This document shows positions 1 to 7,446 of a stretch of 64,000 nt of DNA, in pieces. The notes below the pieces were generated by a model. It was not told the origin of the DNA, searched no databases, and was given only the letters and a program-made list of their open reading frames with translations. The position numbers and the translations under genes were made by a program. Location: contig CAYFME010000006.1 in NCBI GenBank assembly GCA_964344145.1, positions 8,894 through 72,893 of the forward strand, given 5' to 3'. Within the stretch, counting starts at the first letter, position 1. The number at the start of each line of letters is the position of its first letter. Source of the DNA: JABJOE01 sp964344145. Its GTDB lineage: Bacteria; Patescibacteriota; Patescibacteriia; UBA9934.

Positions 1-20
1 TCGCTGACGCTCGAGATGGG
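1..20 (+). repeat. Right end of dispersed palindromic element, family A
   Basis: The first 20 bases match the right half of an imperfect inverted repeat seen complete at 28849-28908 and, in reverse orientation, at 50616-50677. The left half lies outside the window. Confidence 0.7.
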
Positions 21-41
21 GAGGGGTCAGAGCGCAAGCTC

Positions 42-632
42 ATGGATCGTCGTCACGCAGCCCTGACCAAGACACCGTCAAAACAATCTGTTGAGCCGGT
101 GCTTCCTGGCGCACGCGTGAGTGCTGCTCGCACAAAGGACGAGGAGCTCGCCGCACAACACAGCAAAGTTAATGTTCAGGCGGAGAAGGAAGCAAAGCAG
201 AAGGATCGCCCATCCAAGGCAAAGGTAAAGCTGAGCAAGCCATCTGTTCCACCAAAGCCAGCACCAAAGGAGAAAACGAAAGTGACAGACGTGAAGTTTA
301 CGCCCACGCTTGTTGGGCCGGTTGAGGAGCTCGGCACCATGACGATTGCTGACTTCCGTCGTCTTGCCTCCGATCCTGCTGAAGGGGCACGCAAGGTGAT
401 GGACACATTGGCGCTTCTGGAAGACACAGACTACGAAGAACGAATCGCTGGTGTGGCTGCATGGCGTAAGAGCCCGATTAATCAACTCTATCTGCAGATG
501 GTCCAAGAGGGTCTGCATGCGGGAAGTTCGGTAGCAGAAGTAGCATCTTCACGCCGCAATCAGGGGCAGGAGAGCTTGAGCCCAGCTGAACTGCAAGCGA
601 TTGTCAGCCTGAACGCACAGGTCAAGTTTTAG
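42..632 (+). CDS. Hypothetical protein upstream of the PrgI/VirB4 genes
   Basis: A 196-residue protein that I do not recognise. The first ~90 residues are low-complexity and rich in Lys, Pro and Ala (a PPKPAPKEK stretch), and probably disordered. The last ~100 residues look like a small helical domain. There is no signal peptide or membrane segment, so it is probably cytoplasmic. It ends 17 bases before the PrgI-family start, on the same strand, which suggests a role with the secretion-like genes. The frame stays open upstream of this ATG to the window edge, so the true start may lie further left. GGGAGGGG upstream is too far away to be a clear ribosome site. Confidence 0.6.
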   Translation: MDRRHAALTKTPSKQSVEPVLPGARVSAARTKDEELAAQHSKVNVQAEKEAKQKDRPSKAKVKLSKPSVPPKPAPKEKTKVTDVKFTPTLVGPVEELGTMTIADFRRLASDPAEGARKVMDTLALLEDTDYEERIAGVAAWRKSPINQLYLQMVQEGLHAGSSVAEVASSRRNQGQESLSPAELQAIVSLNAQVKF

Positions 633-635
633 TGT

Positions 636-641
636 TATAAT
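636..641 (+). promoter_or_regulatory. Candidate -10 box (TATAAT) for the PrgI gene
   Basis: A consensus TATAAT lies 8 bases before the ATG at 650, which would give an essentially leaderless transcript. No good -35 box is visible. Confidence 0.45.
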
Positions 642-649
642 GTAGACGG

Positions 650-1087
650 ATGCCTCAACAATTCGTGGTACCACAATTTCTTGATACAGAAGCGAAGATT
701 ATCGGGCCAATTACGGCGCGACAGTTTCTGATCATGTTGGCAACCGTGCTTGCTGAGTTTTTGATCTACCGCATTTTTCTTAACATTGTGGCGATCATCG
801 CGCTTGGCGTACCGGTGTTGGGCATCGGATTGATTTTCGCCTTTGCGAAGGTGAACGGCCTTCCGTTTCATTTCATCATTCTCAACATGATTCAGACGTT
901 CCGTAAGCCGATGTTGCGTGTGTGGGACAAAACGATCGACGATTCAACCATCAAAGCGCAAATGAAAAAGAACGTTGATAAACAACCACCTCCACCACCG
1001 CCAACCAAGCGTCCGCTTGAGCAGTCTCGACTCGGCGACATTTCGTTGGTCGTAAATACCGGAGGCGTTTATCAGCCTGAAGAGTAG
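650..1087 (+). CDS. prgI: PrgI family protein (VirB3-like inner-membrane component)
   Basis: A 145-residue membrane protein. It begins with a short conserved-looking segment (QFVVPQFLDTEAKIIGPIT) followed by two closely spaced hydrophobic helices at about residues 25-65, then a cytoplasmic tail with a run of prolines (QPPPPPPTK). This layout matches the PrgI family, the VirB3-like inner-membrane subunit found beside VirB4 ATPases in Gram-positive conjugation systems and in many Patescibacteria. The next gene starts 9 bases after the stop, so they are probably co-transcribed. The role in a secretion or DNA-transfer complex follows from family and context. Confidence 0.8.
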   Translation: MPQQFVVPQFLDTEAKIIGPITARQFLIMLATVLAEFLIYRIFLNIVAIIALGVPVLGIGLIFAFAKVNGLPFHFIILNMIQTFRKPMLRVWDKTIDDSTIKAQMKKNVDKQPPPPPPTKRPLEQSRLGDISLVVNTGGVYQPEE

Positions 1088-1096
1088 GGAATATCT

Positions 1097-1801
1097 ATGG
1101 CAAAGCAGCAAACCATGCAATCAAAGAAGCTCGCAAAGTCCAAGCCGGGCCCACCAACCCAGCGGTATTTGGATATTGCCGAGATTCGTGAAGATACCGT
1201 CGTGTTGAAAGATGGAACGCTGCGGGCGGTGATTATGGTGTCATCGATCAACTTTGCCCTGAAGTCGCAGGAAGAACAGCAGGCGACGGTTCAGTCGTAC
1301 ATGCAGTTTTTAAACGGACTTGATTATCCTATCCAGGTGGTTATTCAGTCGCGCAAGATGAACGTGGATGCGTACATGGAAGCGCTCAAAAAGCGTGAGG
1401 CAGAGATTAGCAACGATTTGCTCAAGGCGCAGATTCGTGATTATCGCGGGTTCGTCAACGAGCTCGTGGACTTGGGAGAAATTATGCAAAAGCGTTTCTA
1501 TGTTGTGGTTCCGTACGACCCGGTAACGGACAAGAAGCGCAACTTTTGGTCGAAGTTGTCCGAGGCCATCATGCCGGCAACCATTGTGAAGTTGAATGAG
1601 AAGAAGTTTAAGGAGCGTCGTTATGAGGTCATGCAACGCGTGAGCATCATTCAAGGTGGTCTCACGGGCATGGGCCTGCAAAGTGCGGTGCTTGATACGC
1701 AAAGTCTGATCGAGTTGTACTACACGGTGTACAACCCCGATGTCTTTGATACGCAAAAGCTTGTGAATCTCAACGAACTACAGGTCGAAGAGGGCTTCTA
1801 A
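1097..1801 (+). CDS. TraC/VirB4 N-terminal-like protein
   Basis: A 234-residue soluble protein with a basic N-terminus. The segment around VVLKDGTLRAVIMVSSINF, then a predicted alpha/beta domain with EEQQATVQSYMQFLNGLDYP and a long helix (about residues 90-125), resembles the N-terminal domain of VirB4/TraC ATPases. There is no Walker motif, so by itself it is not an ATPase. In Patescibacteria such a protein often sits between PrgI and the VirB4 ATPase. It is probably a partner of the next gene, not a broken piece of it, because the next protein has its own N-terminal domain. A palindromic element separates the two. Confidence 0.65.
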   Translation: MAKQQTMQSKKLAKSKPGPPTQRYLDIAEIREDTVVLKDGTLRAVIMVSSINFALKSQEEQQATVQSYMQFLNGLDYPIQVVIQSRKMNVDAYMEALKKREAEISNDLLKAQIRDYRGFVNELVDLGEIMQKRFYVVVPYDPVTDKKRNFWSKLSEAIMPATIVKLNEKKFKERRYEVMQRVSIIQGGLTGMGLQSAVLDTQSLIELYYTVYNPDVFDTQKLVNLNELQVEEGF

Positions 1802-1835
1802 GTATTAGTGTTTAGGCATTTGAGGCCAGTTCTAG

Positions 1836-1900
1836 GCGCGGGGACAACGACGAGGAAGCGTACTCATTCGTACGATGACGAGTCGTAGGGGCCCCGCAAC
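1836..1900. repeat. Imperfect palindrome between the TraC-like and VirB4 genes
   Basis: A long imperfect inverted repeat: the left arm starts GCGCGGGG, the centre is GTACtcattcGTAC, and the right arm ends GTAGGGGCCCCGC. The CGTAGGGGC motif also occurs in the element inside pheT at 30601-30653, so the two may be one family. It nearly fills the 105-base gap and could act as an mRNA hairpin. Confidence 0.6.
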
Positions 1901-1906
1901 AACGAA

Positions 1907-3940
1907 ATGGTCCAAATGCGTAAACACTATATGGCAATTGACGTCCAACAATATCAAAAGCAGCAGCCAAAGCAGCCAGGAGGAGATGAGCCCAAGAAGC
2001 TTACCCCCGAGCAGCTGCAGGCGGCTGATCAAAAAAAGACGCTTGAGGAAGAGCGCGCGTATCGTCGAGGAACCATCGCCGTTCGTGATTTGATCGCGCC
2101 GGCATCGTTCCAGATCAATCCAGACTTTTTGCGTATTGGAAATAAGTTTGTCCGAACGCTGTTTATTGTGACGTATCCACGTTACGTGAACATCGGCTGG
2201 GGAGCGCCGCTGATCAACTACAACGGAACCATCGACATCGGCATGTTCTTTTATCCGATTCCGTCTGAGACGATTTTGAAGCAATTGAAAGAAAAGGTTG
2301 GTATTCTGGAGGCGCAGATCATCTCCGACAACGAGAAGGGTGCGCCGCGTGATCCGATCCAAGAGACGGCGTTGCGTGACGTTGAGCAGTTGCGAGACGA
2401 CCTCACACAGGGTATCGAGCACTTCTTCCAATTTGGTTTCTACATTACGGTCTATGCAGACGACAAAGAGGAACTCGACCGACGCAGTGGTGAGATTGAA
2501 TCCATCTTCGGTTCAAAGTTGATTTACACCAAGCGAGGATTCTATCAGGCGGAACAAGGATTCAACTCAACCATGCCGCTTGGAAACGACGAGCTCATGA
2601 TTACGTTTAACATGAGTACCTCGCCAATCGCGTCGTCGTTCCCGTTCATTTCTTCCGACCTTACGAGCGATTCAGGAATCCTCTACGGAATCAATCGCCA
2701 CAACAACTCGCTGATTCTGTTTGATCGGTTCTCGTTGCAAAACGCGAACGCGGTTGTGTTTGCTACCTCTGGTGCGGGAAAAAGTTATGCGGTGAAGCTG
2801 GAGATCCTGCGTTCATTGATGATGGGATCAGACGTGATCGTTATCGACCCTGAGATGGAGTACCGCACATTGTCAGACGCTGTTGGTGGTACGTATGTGA
2901 ATGTGTCGCTGGCGTCGGAGAGTAAGATTAATCCGTTTGACTTGCCGCGCGCGGTTGGAGAGGGAACGTCGGTCGAGGACATTTTGCGCAGCGCGGTGAT
3001 TACCATCAAAGGACTGCTGCGTATCATGATTGGTCAGCCGATCGGTGCAAGTACTCAGCGTGGGTTCACACCTGCGGAGGATTCCACACTCGATCGCGCC
3101 ATTCTTGAGTCTTACGCCAAGAAAGACATCACGCCAGACCTGCCGAGCTTGCAAGGCGTTGAGTATCCGATTTTGCAAGACTTGCAAGAGATTTTGGAAG
3201 GAATGGAAGGAGCGGGAGATCTTGTTGATCGACTCAAAAAGTATACAGAAGGGACATTCGCCGGTCTGCTCAATTCGCCAACAACGGTGCAGATGAACAA
3301 CCAACTCGTGATCTTCTCGGTTCGCGATTTGGAGGATGAGTTGCGTCCGATGGCGATTTACACCATTGTCAACTACATCTGGAACGTCGTTCGCTCAGAG
3401 CGCAAGAAGCGATTGCTCACGATTGATGAGGCATGGTGGCTGATGCAACACGAGGACTCGGCGAAGTTTATTTTCGCACTCGTGAAGCGTGCGCGTAAGT
3501 ACTATCTTGGCGTAACGACGATCACCCAAGACGTGAACGACTTTTTGCGCAATGCCTACGGCCAGGCAATTGTAACGAACTCATCACTGCAGATGCTGCT
3601 CAAGCAGTCACCAGCCGGTATTGATGTCATTGCCGAGACCTTCAATCTCACGCAAAGCGAACGCTATCTTCTTCTTGAGGCAGCCGTGGGTGAGGGCATC
3701 TTCTTTGCTGGATCAAAGCACGCGGCGGTGAAAGTGGTTGCTTCGTATACCGAAGATCAGCTGATCACGACGAATCCAGAGCAGCTGCTTGAGATTGAGC
3801 GTGCGCGCAAAGAGTTTGAAGAATCGTTTGGCGGCAAGCAAGAGAAGAAGCAAAAGGCCGCCAAGGTGAAGTTGGAAGAGAAGCCGATGGATCCAACAAA
3901 GAAGGACGTCCTGGGCGGCGCTCAGGCGCCAAGTAAGTAA
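1907..3940 (+). CDS. virB4: VirB4-family ATPase of a type IV secretion-like system
   Basis: A 677-residue ATPase. Residues ~55-260 form the VirB4/TraC N-terminal region. The nucleotide-binding domain follows, with Walker A SGAGKS near residues 288-293 and Walker B LLTIDE near 503-508. The C-terminal tail is Lys-rich. VirB4 proteins power substrate transfer or pilus assembly at the inner membrane. Three in-frame ATGs (1907, 1916, 1931) lie just after the palindrome and none has a clear ribosome site, so the first 8 residues are uncertain. It shares its operon context with PrgI. Whether it serves conjugation, DNA uptake or protein secretion is not visible. Confidence 0.9.
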   Translation: MVQMRKHYMAIDVQQYQKQQPKQPGGDEPKKLTPEQLQAADQKKTLEEERAYRRGTIAVRDLIAPASFQINPDFLRIGNKFVRTLFIVTYPRYVNIGWGAPLINYNGTIDIGMFFYPIPSETILKQLKEKVGILEAQIISDNEKGAPRDPIQETALRDVEQLRDDLTQGIEHFFQFGFYITVYADDKEELDRRSGEIESIFGSKLIYTKRGFYQAEQGFNSTMPLGNDELMITFNMSTSPIASSFPFISSDLTSDSGILYGINRHNNSLILFDRFSLQNANAVVFATSGAGKSYAVKLEILRSLMMGSDVIVIDPEMEYRTLSDAVGGTYVNVSLASESKINPFDLPRAVGEGTSVEDILRSAVITIKGLLRIMIGQPIGASTQRGFTPAEDSTLDRAILESYAKKDITPDLPSLQGVEYPILQDLQEILEGMEGAGDLVDRLKKYTEGTFAGLLNSPTTVQMNNQLVIFSVRDLEDELRPMAIYTIVNYIWNVVRSERKKRLLTIDEAWWLMQHEDSAKFIFALVKRARKYYLGVTTITQDVNDFLRNAYGQAIVTNSSLQMLLKQSPAGIDVIAETFNLTQSERYLLLEAAVGEGIFFAGSKHAAVKVVASYTEDQLITTNPEQLLEIERARKEFEESFGGKQEKKQKAAKVKLEEKPMDPTKKDVLGGAQAPSK

Positions 3941-3954
3941 GTTTGAATGTTCGT

Positions 3955-4512
3955 ATGGAACGAAAGCACAAAATTGAGATCATCATCGCTGTCCTGATTT
4001 TGCTAGGATTGGCGGTATTACTATGGTGGTACTTTGCTCGACCGGTGATCGAGGAGCAACGTTTGGAAGAAGAGGAGTTGGAGCGTTTGGATGAAGATGG
4101 AGACGGAGAGATCGATACGATTGATACTTCTGATTTGCCCGACCAGCCTGAGACGATCGCTCGCGTGTTTGTAGAGCGGTTCGGAAGCTTCTCGAGCGAG
4201 TCTGGGTATGAGAACATCGATGACATTTTGGTCTTGGCAACAAGTTCATTGCAGTCGCAGTTGGAAGCCATCGCCGACGAGGCCCGCTCGCAGGATTCGG
4301 GAGCGTATTACGGTGTTTCAACAACAGTACTCACCATTGAAGAGGTGTCTGCATCAGAGACGAGCATGTCGTACGTGATCACCACACAGCGCGAGGAGTC
4401 CATCGACAGTCCGGCAAACACATCGATTCGCTATCAAGAGATTGAACTCACCCTCGTTGCAAGCGGCGATACGTGGTTGATTAGTTCGTTTGCTTGGGGT
4501 GAATCGCTATAA
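3955..4512 (+). CDS. Membrane-anchored protein with acidic linker
   Basis: About 185 residues. After MERKHK comes one membrane helix (about residues 8-27), an acidic linker rich in Glu and Asp, then an extracytoplasmic domain of ~110 residues with alternating strands. I do not recognise the domain. The frame reaches back to a TTG at 3943, but the ATG at 3955 places the helix properly at the N-terminus. It follows virB4 almost directly and is probably the last gene of that operon, perhaps a VirB8-like periplasmic subunit; that is only a guess from position and topology. Confidence 0.6.
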   Translation: MERKHKIEIIIAVLILLGLAVLLWWYFARPVIEEQRLEEEELERLDEDGDGEIDTIDTSDLPDQPETIARVFVERFGSFSSESGYENIDDILVLATSSLQSQLEAIADEARSQDSGAYYGVSTTVLTIEEVSASETSMSYVITTQREESIDSPANTSIRYQEIELTLVASGDTWLISSFAWGESL

Positions 4513-4516
4513 TTCA

Positions 4517-4602
4517 CTCCGTCGTTGCGAACCCGGCGAAGCCGGGTGAAGCAATCTATGCGTAAAGGTTGCTTCGTCGGCCGTTGTCCTCCTCGCAACG
4601 AC
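4517..4602. repeat. Palindromic element, CGTTGCGA...GAAGCAATCT type
   Basis: A compound inverted repeat: outer arms CCGTCGTTGCGA and TCGCAACGACGG, inner halves GAAGCAATCT and GGTTGCTTC, and an accessory hairpin AACCCGGCgaaGCCGGGT. It resembles widely dispersed bacterial palindromes with the core CATTGCGAG...GAAGCAATCT. It fills the gap between the anchored protein gene and comFC. Confidence 0.7.
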
Positions 4603-4618
4603 GGCTAGAGGAGAGAGT

Positions 4619-5230
4619 ATGTTTTTGTTTGATGCTGTGTTTCCGCGCTTTTGTGTTTCTTGCAGGCGCGAGGGTTCACTTTTGTGCGTGCCATGCAAGA
4701 TGCGATGGAATGATGTTCCCATTGCCATGTCTGGCAAGCGACACGTGTTTTCGTTTGCTTATGCTGATCCAATCGCGAGAGCGCTGATTTGTGCATGGAA
4801 GTACGCGTACGACTGGAGTGCGTGGGATTTGCTGCGCGAGAAACTCGATGCTGCCGCTCCGGTGATCGAATCGTTTGTGCACGCAACAAAGATCGACGCC
4901 ATTACCTACGTTCCGTTACATCCGATCAAGACCTGTCAGCGCGGGTTTGATCAAGCGGAGGTTGTGGCACAGTGGGTTCGTGATCAAGTCGGCGTACCTG
5001 TGAGGCAACTTCTTGCGCGCACGATGTACACGAAACAGCAAGCGCGACAGACAACGCAGAAACGGCGTGAGTTGATCAAGAAAAACCCGTTCATGCTGTC
5101 CAACGTCGAGGTCGAACGAGTCCTGCTCGTCGATGATGTTTGGACAACGGGTTCGACGATGCAGGCGGCTGGGGCGTGCCTGAGAAAAGGTGGCGTAGAT
5201 GTTTGGCGCTATACGTTGGCCAAGGGCTAG
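4619..5230 (+). CDS. comFC: ComF family protein (ComFC-like phosphoribosyltransferase)
   Basis: A 203-residue protein. The N-terminus has a four-cysteine zinc site (CVSC...CVPC, about residues 12-29). The C-terminal half is a type I phosphoribosyltransferase fold with the PRPP loop VLLVDDVWTTGST. ComFC proteins are needed for natural transformation in several bacteria, acting on the cytoplasmic side of DNA uptake; their chemical activity is unsettled. AGGAGAGA precedes the ATG at a good distance. Its place directly after the VirB4 block hints at a DNA-uptake role for that block. It is followed at once by a composition break. Confidence 0.88.
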   Translation: MFLFDAVFPRFCVSCRREGSLLCVPCKMRWNDVPIAMSGKRHVFSFAYADPIARALICAWKYAYDWSAWDLLREKLDAAAPVIESFVHATKIDAITYVPLHPIKTCQRGFDQAEVVAQWVRDQVGVPVRQLLARTMYTKQQARQTTQKRRELIKKNPFMLSNVEVERVLLVDDVWTTGSTMQAAGACLRKGGVDVWRYTLAKG

Positions 5231-5274
5231 ATGCCCCGCTAAGCGCGGCTATCGAGCTCAGCTCGAAGCACGAT

Positions 5275-5305
5275 GACCCCGGACCGGCGTTCCCGGTTCG
5301 GGGTC
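5275..5305. terminator. Strong GC-rich hairpin at the edge of the GC-rich island
   Basis: GACCCCGGACCGG and its near-complement CCGGTTCGGGGTC form a long hairpin with a 4-6 base loop. There is no T-run on either side. It lies between the convergent comFC and ATPase genes and could end transcription from both. Confidence 0.5.
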
Positions 5306-5377
5306 TTGGCGATTCGATGATCGCACCTCCTGGGAATCGCTGTACATGTGTTCAGCGGTTTCCGAGAGGAAGACGAT

Positions 5378-5998
5378 CTAGAGCGCCAGACGTTCTTCGA
5401 GGGTACGGATGACCAGGTCGACCTTGCCTTCGACGCCGCGCGAGCAGTCGACATGGATGAGCTGCGGGTGTCCTTCCCAGGCCGCGAGGGTGCGTGCGTC
5501 GAGCTGCGCGACTATGCCTGGGTCGGTCTCGTAGCGCTCCTCGTTGCCGGCATGACGAACGTAGAGCTCCGGGTCATGCGTGGCGATCGACTCGAGGTGG
5601 AAGATGATGTCGTAGGCATCGCGGTGAGACGGCACGTGCCCGCCGTCCATGACGCGCCGACTGAACGCTGGCATGCCGCCGTGATCGTGCACGTAGGCAG
5701 CGCCGTCGAGACGGCCACGATCGCAGATCAACATCCGGGCCCCCTGAGCCTGCGCACACCGCGCGAAGGCTTCCTCCATCTCGACGATCAGCCGGAAGAT
5801 GGAGCGCTGGAAGGGCCAGAGCAGCACCGGGTCCGGGATCTGGCCGGGCGGCTGCACGTTGCCGGTCAGCAGCAGCGTCGCTGCCTCGGGCACGAAGACC
5901 ACGTCCTGTCCATCGCCGAAGCGGGCCTTGAGTGCCTCCATCACCGTCGTCTTGCCACTCGCGGGTCCACCGGTGATAACTACTCGTAACAAGGCCAT
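5378..5998 (-). CDS. AAA_28-like P-loop ATPase/kinase in a GC-rich island
   Basis: A 206-residue protein with Walker A GGPASGKTT at residues ~9-17 and a Walker-B-like MLICDRGRLDGAAYV segment near the middle. This matches the AAA_28 family (NadR/Ttd14-type P-loop proteins), whose substrates vary. The start is fixed by AGGAGGTG six bases upstream of the ATG at 5998. Third codon positions are mostly G or C, quite unlike the neighbours, and the change covers only about 5231-6020. Both flanks are ordinary genes of the host, so recent transfer is likelier than a simple chimeric end, although local misassembly is possible. The substrate is unknown. Confidence 0.8.
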   Translation of the reverse strand: MALLRVVITGGPASGKTTVMEALKARFGDGQDVVFVPEAATLLLTGNVQPPGQIPDPVLLWPFQRSIFRLIVEMEEAFARCAQAQGARMLICDRGRLDGAAYVHDHGGMPAFSRRVMDGGHVPSHRDAYDIIFHLESIATHDPELYVRHAGNEERYETDPGIVAQLDARTLAAWEGHPQLIHVDCSRGVEGKVDLVIRTLEERLAL

Positions 5999-6019
5999 AC
6001 AGCCACCTCCTGGGCTCAC

Positions 6020-6048
6020 AACCTAACAGCTGAATGTAGATGCGTCAA
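6020..6048 (-). promoter_or_regulatory. Candidate promoter of the island ATPase
   Basis: On the minus strand TTGACG, 17 bases, TAGGTT, lying in the AT-richer stretch just outside the GC-rich tract. The leader would be about 15 bases and includes the AGGAGGTG ribosome site. Confidence 0.5.
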
Positions 6049-6052
6049 ACAC

Positions 6053-6081
6053 AAAAAGACAGCACGTTTGTGCTGTCTTTT
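6053..6081. terminator. Bidirectional terminator after tRNA-Ser(GCU)
   Basis: AAAAAGACAGCAC, loop GTTT, GTGCTGTCTTTTT: a perfect stem with T-runs on both strands, directly next to the tRNA 3' end. Confidence 0.85.
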
Positions 6082-6171
<90 letters not shown>

Positions 6172-6195
6172 GTATGATTGTATTGTTCGATTCTC

Positions 6196-6285
<90 letters not shown>

Positions 6286-6288
6286 GTT

Positions 6289-6633
6289 TTATATGATGTG
6301 TCTACGTTGTGGAGTTACTGATCGTCTTCCCACCAAGCACTGTTTTATCAGAAATTCCGTTCCCTCATGGTCAAGTACGTATAACCAATCGTACACACAA
6401 GATTTCGTTTTTTTGACTACGTATCCTTGTGAGTTTGAATGGATCCTGCGAAGATCAACTTCCTTTCTACTTGTGAAGCGAACCTGAACTCGCTTGAGAC
6501 CAGATTGTGTGTCTACGACGAGGTCGTACGGGCTGGACTCGGTGAGGGGTAGTAGGACATCAAATCCCATCTTTGTGAATGACGCTACCGCCTGCGCGAC
6601 AGCGATATCTCCTTTTCTTTGAGTTGCTCGCAT
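6289..6633 (-). CDS. Small PD-(D/E)XK nuclease-like protein
   Basis: A 114-residue protein. The order GDIAVAQAV, then a short strand region, SSPYDLVVD and KRVQVRF resembles the PD-(D/E)XK core found in small intron-associated or Holliday-junction-like nucleases. The expected QVK lysine is replaced by arginine (QVR), so catalysis is uncertain. It sits 3 bases from tRNA-Ser(UGA) on the same strand, and the promoter places transcription start at the ATG itself. Genes of this kind often travel with mobile introns; no intron is visible here. Confidence 0.6.
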   Translation of the reverse strand: MRATQRKGDIAVAQAVASFTKMGFDVLLPLTESSPYDLVVDTQSGLKRVQVRFTSRKEVDLRRIHSNSQGYVVKKTKSCVYDWLYVLDHEGTEFLIKQCLVGRRSVTPQRRHII

Positions 6634-6639
6634 ACAGTT

Positions 6640-6668
6640 ATTATAGCCGGTATGGGCAACCGTTTCAA
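6640..6668 (-). promoter_or_regulatory. Leaderless promoter of the PD-(D/E)XK gene
   Basis: On the minus strand TTGAAA, 17 bases, TATAAT, then 6 bases to the ATG at 6633. Transcription should start at or next to the A of the start codon. It may also drive the two downstream serine tRNAs. Confidence 0.75.
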
Positions 6669-6751
6669 TATGCTACCTACTTTGGAAAGCGTCAACAGGA
6701 TAGCCTAGTTCGCCTAGGAAATCAAGACCCGAAATGCTATACTATTGGCGT

Positions 6752-7276
6752 ATGGTTGACGAATCACGTCAGGAACCTGAAACCTTTGAAGAGGAACTGA
6801 TCGATGCCGGAGAGTCTCAGGTAGAATGGAAAACCTGGGAATATCCGCCACATGAGCGTTCAATCGTTTGGTTTATTGCGGCCGGCGTTGTTGGCGCTGC
6901 TTTATTGATCTACGCCATCGTTTCGGCCAACTACCTCTTTGCAATCATTGTGTTGATGATGGGGGTAATCATGCTCATCGACGGCCTGCGTCATCCAGAC
7001 CGTATTGACATCCACATCACCGATGCCGGCGTTGTTGTTGGTGACAAGTACTACAGCTTCAACATGATCAAGGACTTTTCGATCATCTACGAACCGCCGG
7101 AGGTGAAGCTTCTGTATATTGATTTTAACAATGTCTGGCAACCACTTCTGGTCGTCCCACTGGAGGACGTTGACCCAAACGCGGTGCGAGACAGCTTGCT
7201 CCCATACGCCTTTGAAAATCTTCAACGAGAAGAAGAAACCTTGACAGATACCCTCCGTAGGCTGTATAAGTTGTAG
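6752..7276 (+). CDS. Two-helix membrane protein of unknown function
   Basis: A 174-residue protein. An acidic cytoplasmic N-terminus of ~30 residues leads into two adjacent hydrophobic helices (about residues 38-78) and then a ~90-residue soluble domain with PH-like alternating strands (GVVVGDKYYSFNMIKDFSIIYEPPEVKLLYIDF). I do not recognise it as a named family. The ATG at 6752 is preferred over the ATG at 6734 because a TATACT box (6738-6743) ends 8 bases before it, so the earlier codon would not be transcribed. The tRNA-Arg gene follows 15 bases after the stop. Confidence 0.7.
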   Translation: MVDESRQEPETFEEELIDAGESQVEWKTWEYPPHERSIVWFIAAGVVGAALLIYAIVSANYLFAIIVLMMGVIMLIDGLRHPDRIDIHITDAGVVVGDKYYSFNMIKDFSIIYEPPEVKLLYIDFNNVWQPLLVVPLEDVDPNAVRDSLLPYAFENLQREEETLTDTLRRLYKL

Positions 7277-7291
7277 CGCAAACCCTATTTT

Positions 7292-7368
7292 GCGCCTGTA
7301 GCTCAGTTGGATAGAGCGTCAGCTTGCGGAGCTGGAAGTCGTAGGTTCGAATCCTGCCAGGCGCGCCA
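7292..7368 (+). tRNA. tRNA-Arg(GCG)
   Basis: A 77-base tRNA. Acceptor GCGCCTG pairs with CAGGCGC, the D-arm has AGCTCAGTTGGATAGAGC, the anticodon loop TTGCGGA reads GCG, and the T-arm is GTAGGTTCGAATCCTGC. The discriminator is G and CCA is encoded. The anticodon reads CGC; most bacteria use an ACG tRNA (inosine-modified) for CGU/CGC/CGA. Confidence 0.88.
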
Positions 7369-7370
7369 CA

Positions 7371-7394
7371 AACCCCGCTTTCATAGCGGGTTTT
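7371..7394 (+). terminator. Rho-independent terminator after tRNA-Arg
   Basis: CCCGCT, loop TTCAT, AGCGGG, then TTTT, starting 3 bases after the tRNA. Confidence 0.8.
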
Positions 7395-7409
7395 GTGATT
7401 GTCAGCAAC

Positions 7410-7438
7410 TTGATTTTTTCTGCCCGATGCGTTAAACT
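7410..7438 (+). promoter_or_regulatory. Leaderless promoter of recG
   Basis: TTGATT, 17 bases, TAAACT, then 8 bases to the recG ATG. It lies directly after the tRNA-Arg terminator. Confidence 0.65.
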
Positions 7439-7446
7439 CCCAGATC

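Noticed and set aside
1097..3940. VirB4 gene split by a frameshift or insertion
   Set aside because: Each product has its own complete N-terminal domain, and the first is a known type of separate protein. The palindrome lies between them, not inside a broken frame.
5348..5989. 213-codon plus-strand frame in the GC-rich island
   Set aside because: It has no recognisable motif. The minus-strand frame has Walker A, a Walker-B-like motif and a Shine-Dalgarno site; GC-rich DNA often leaves antisense frames open.
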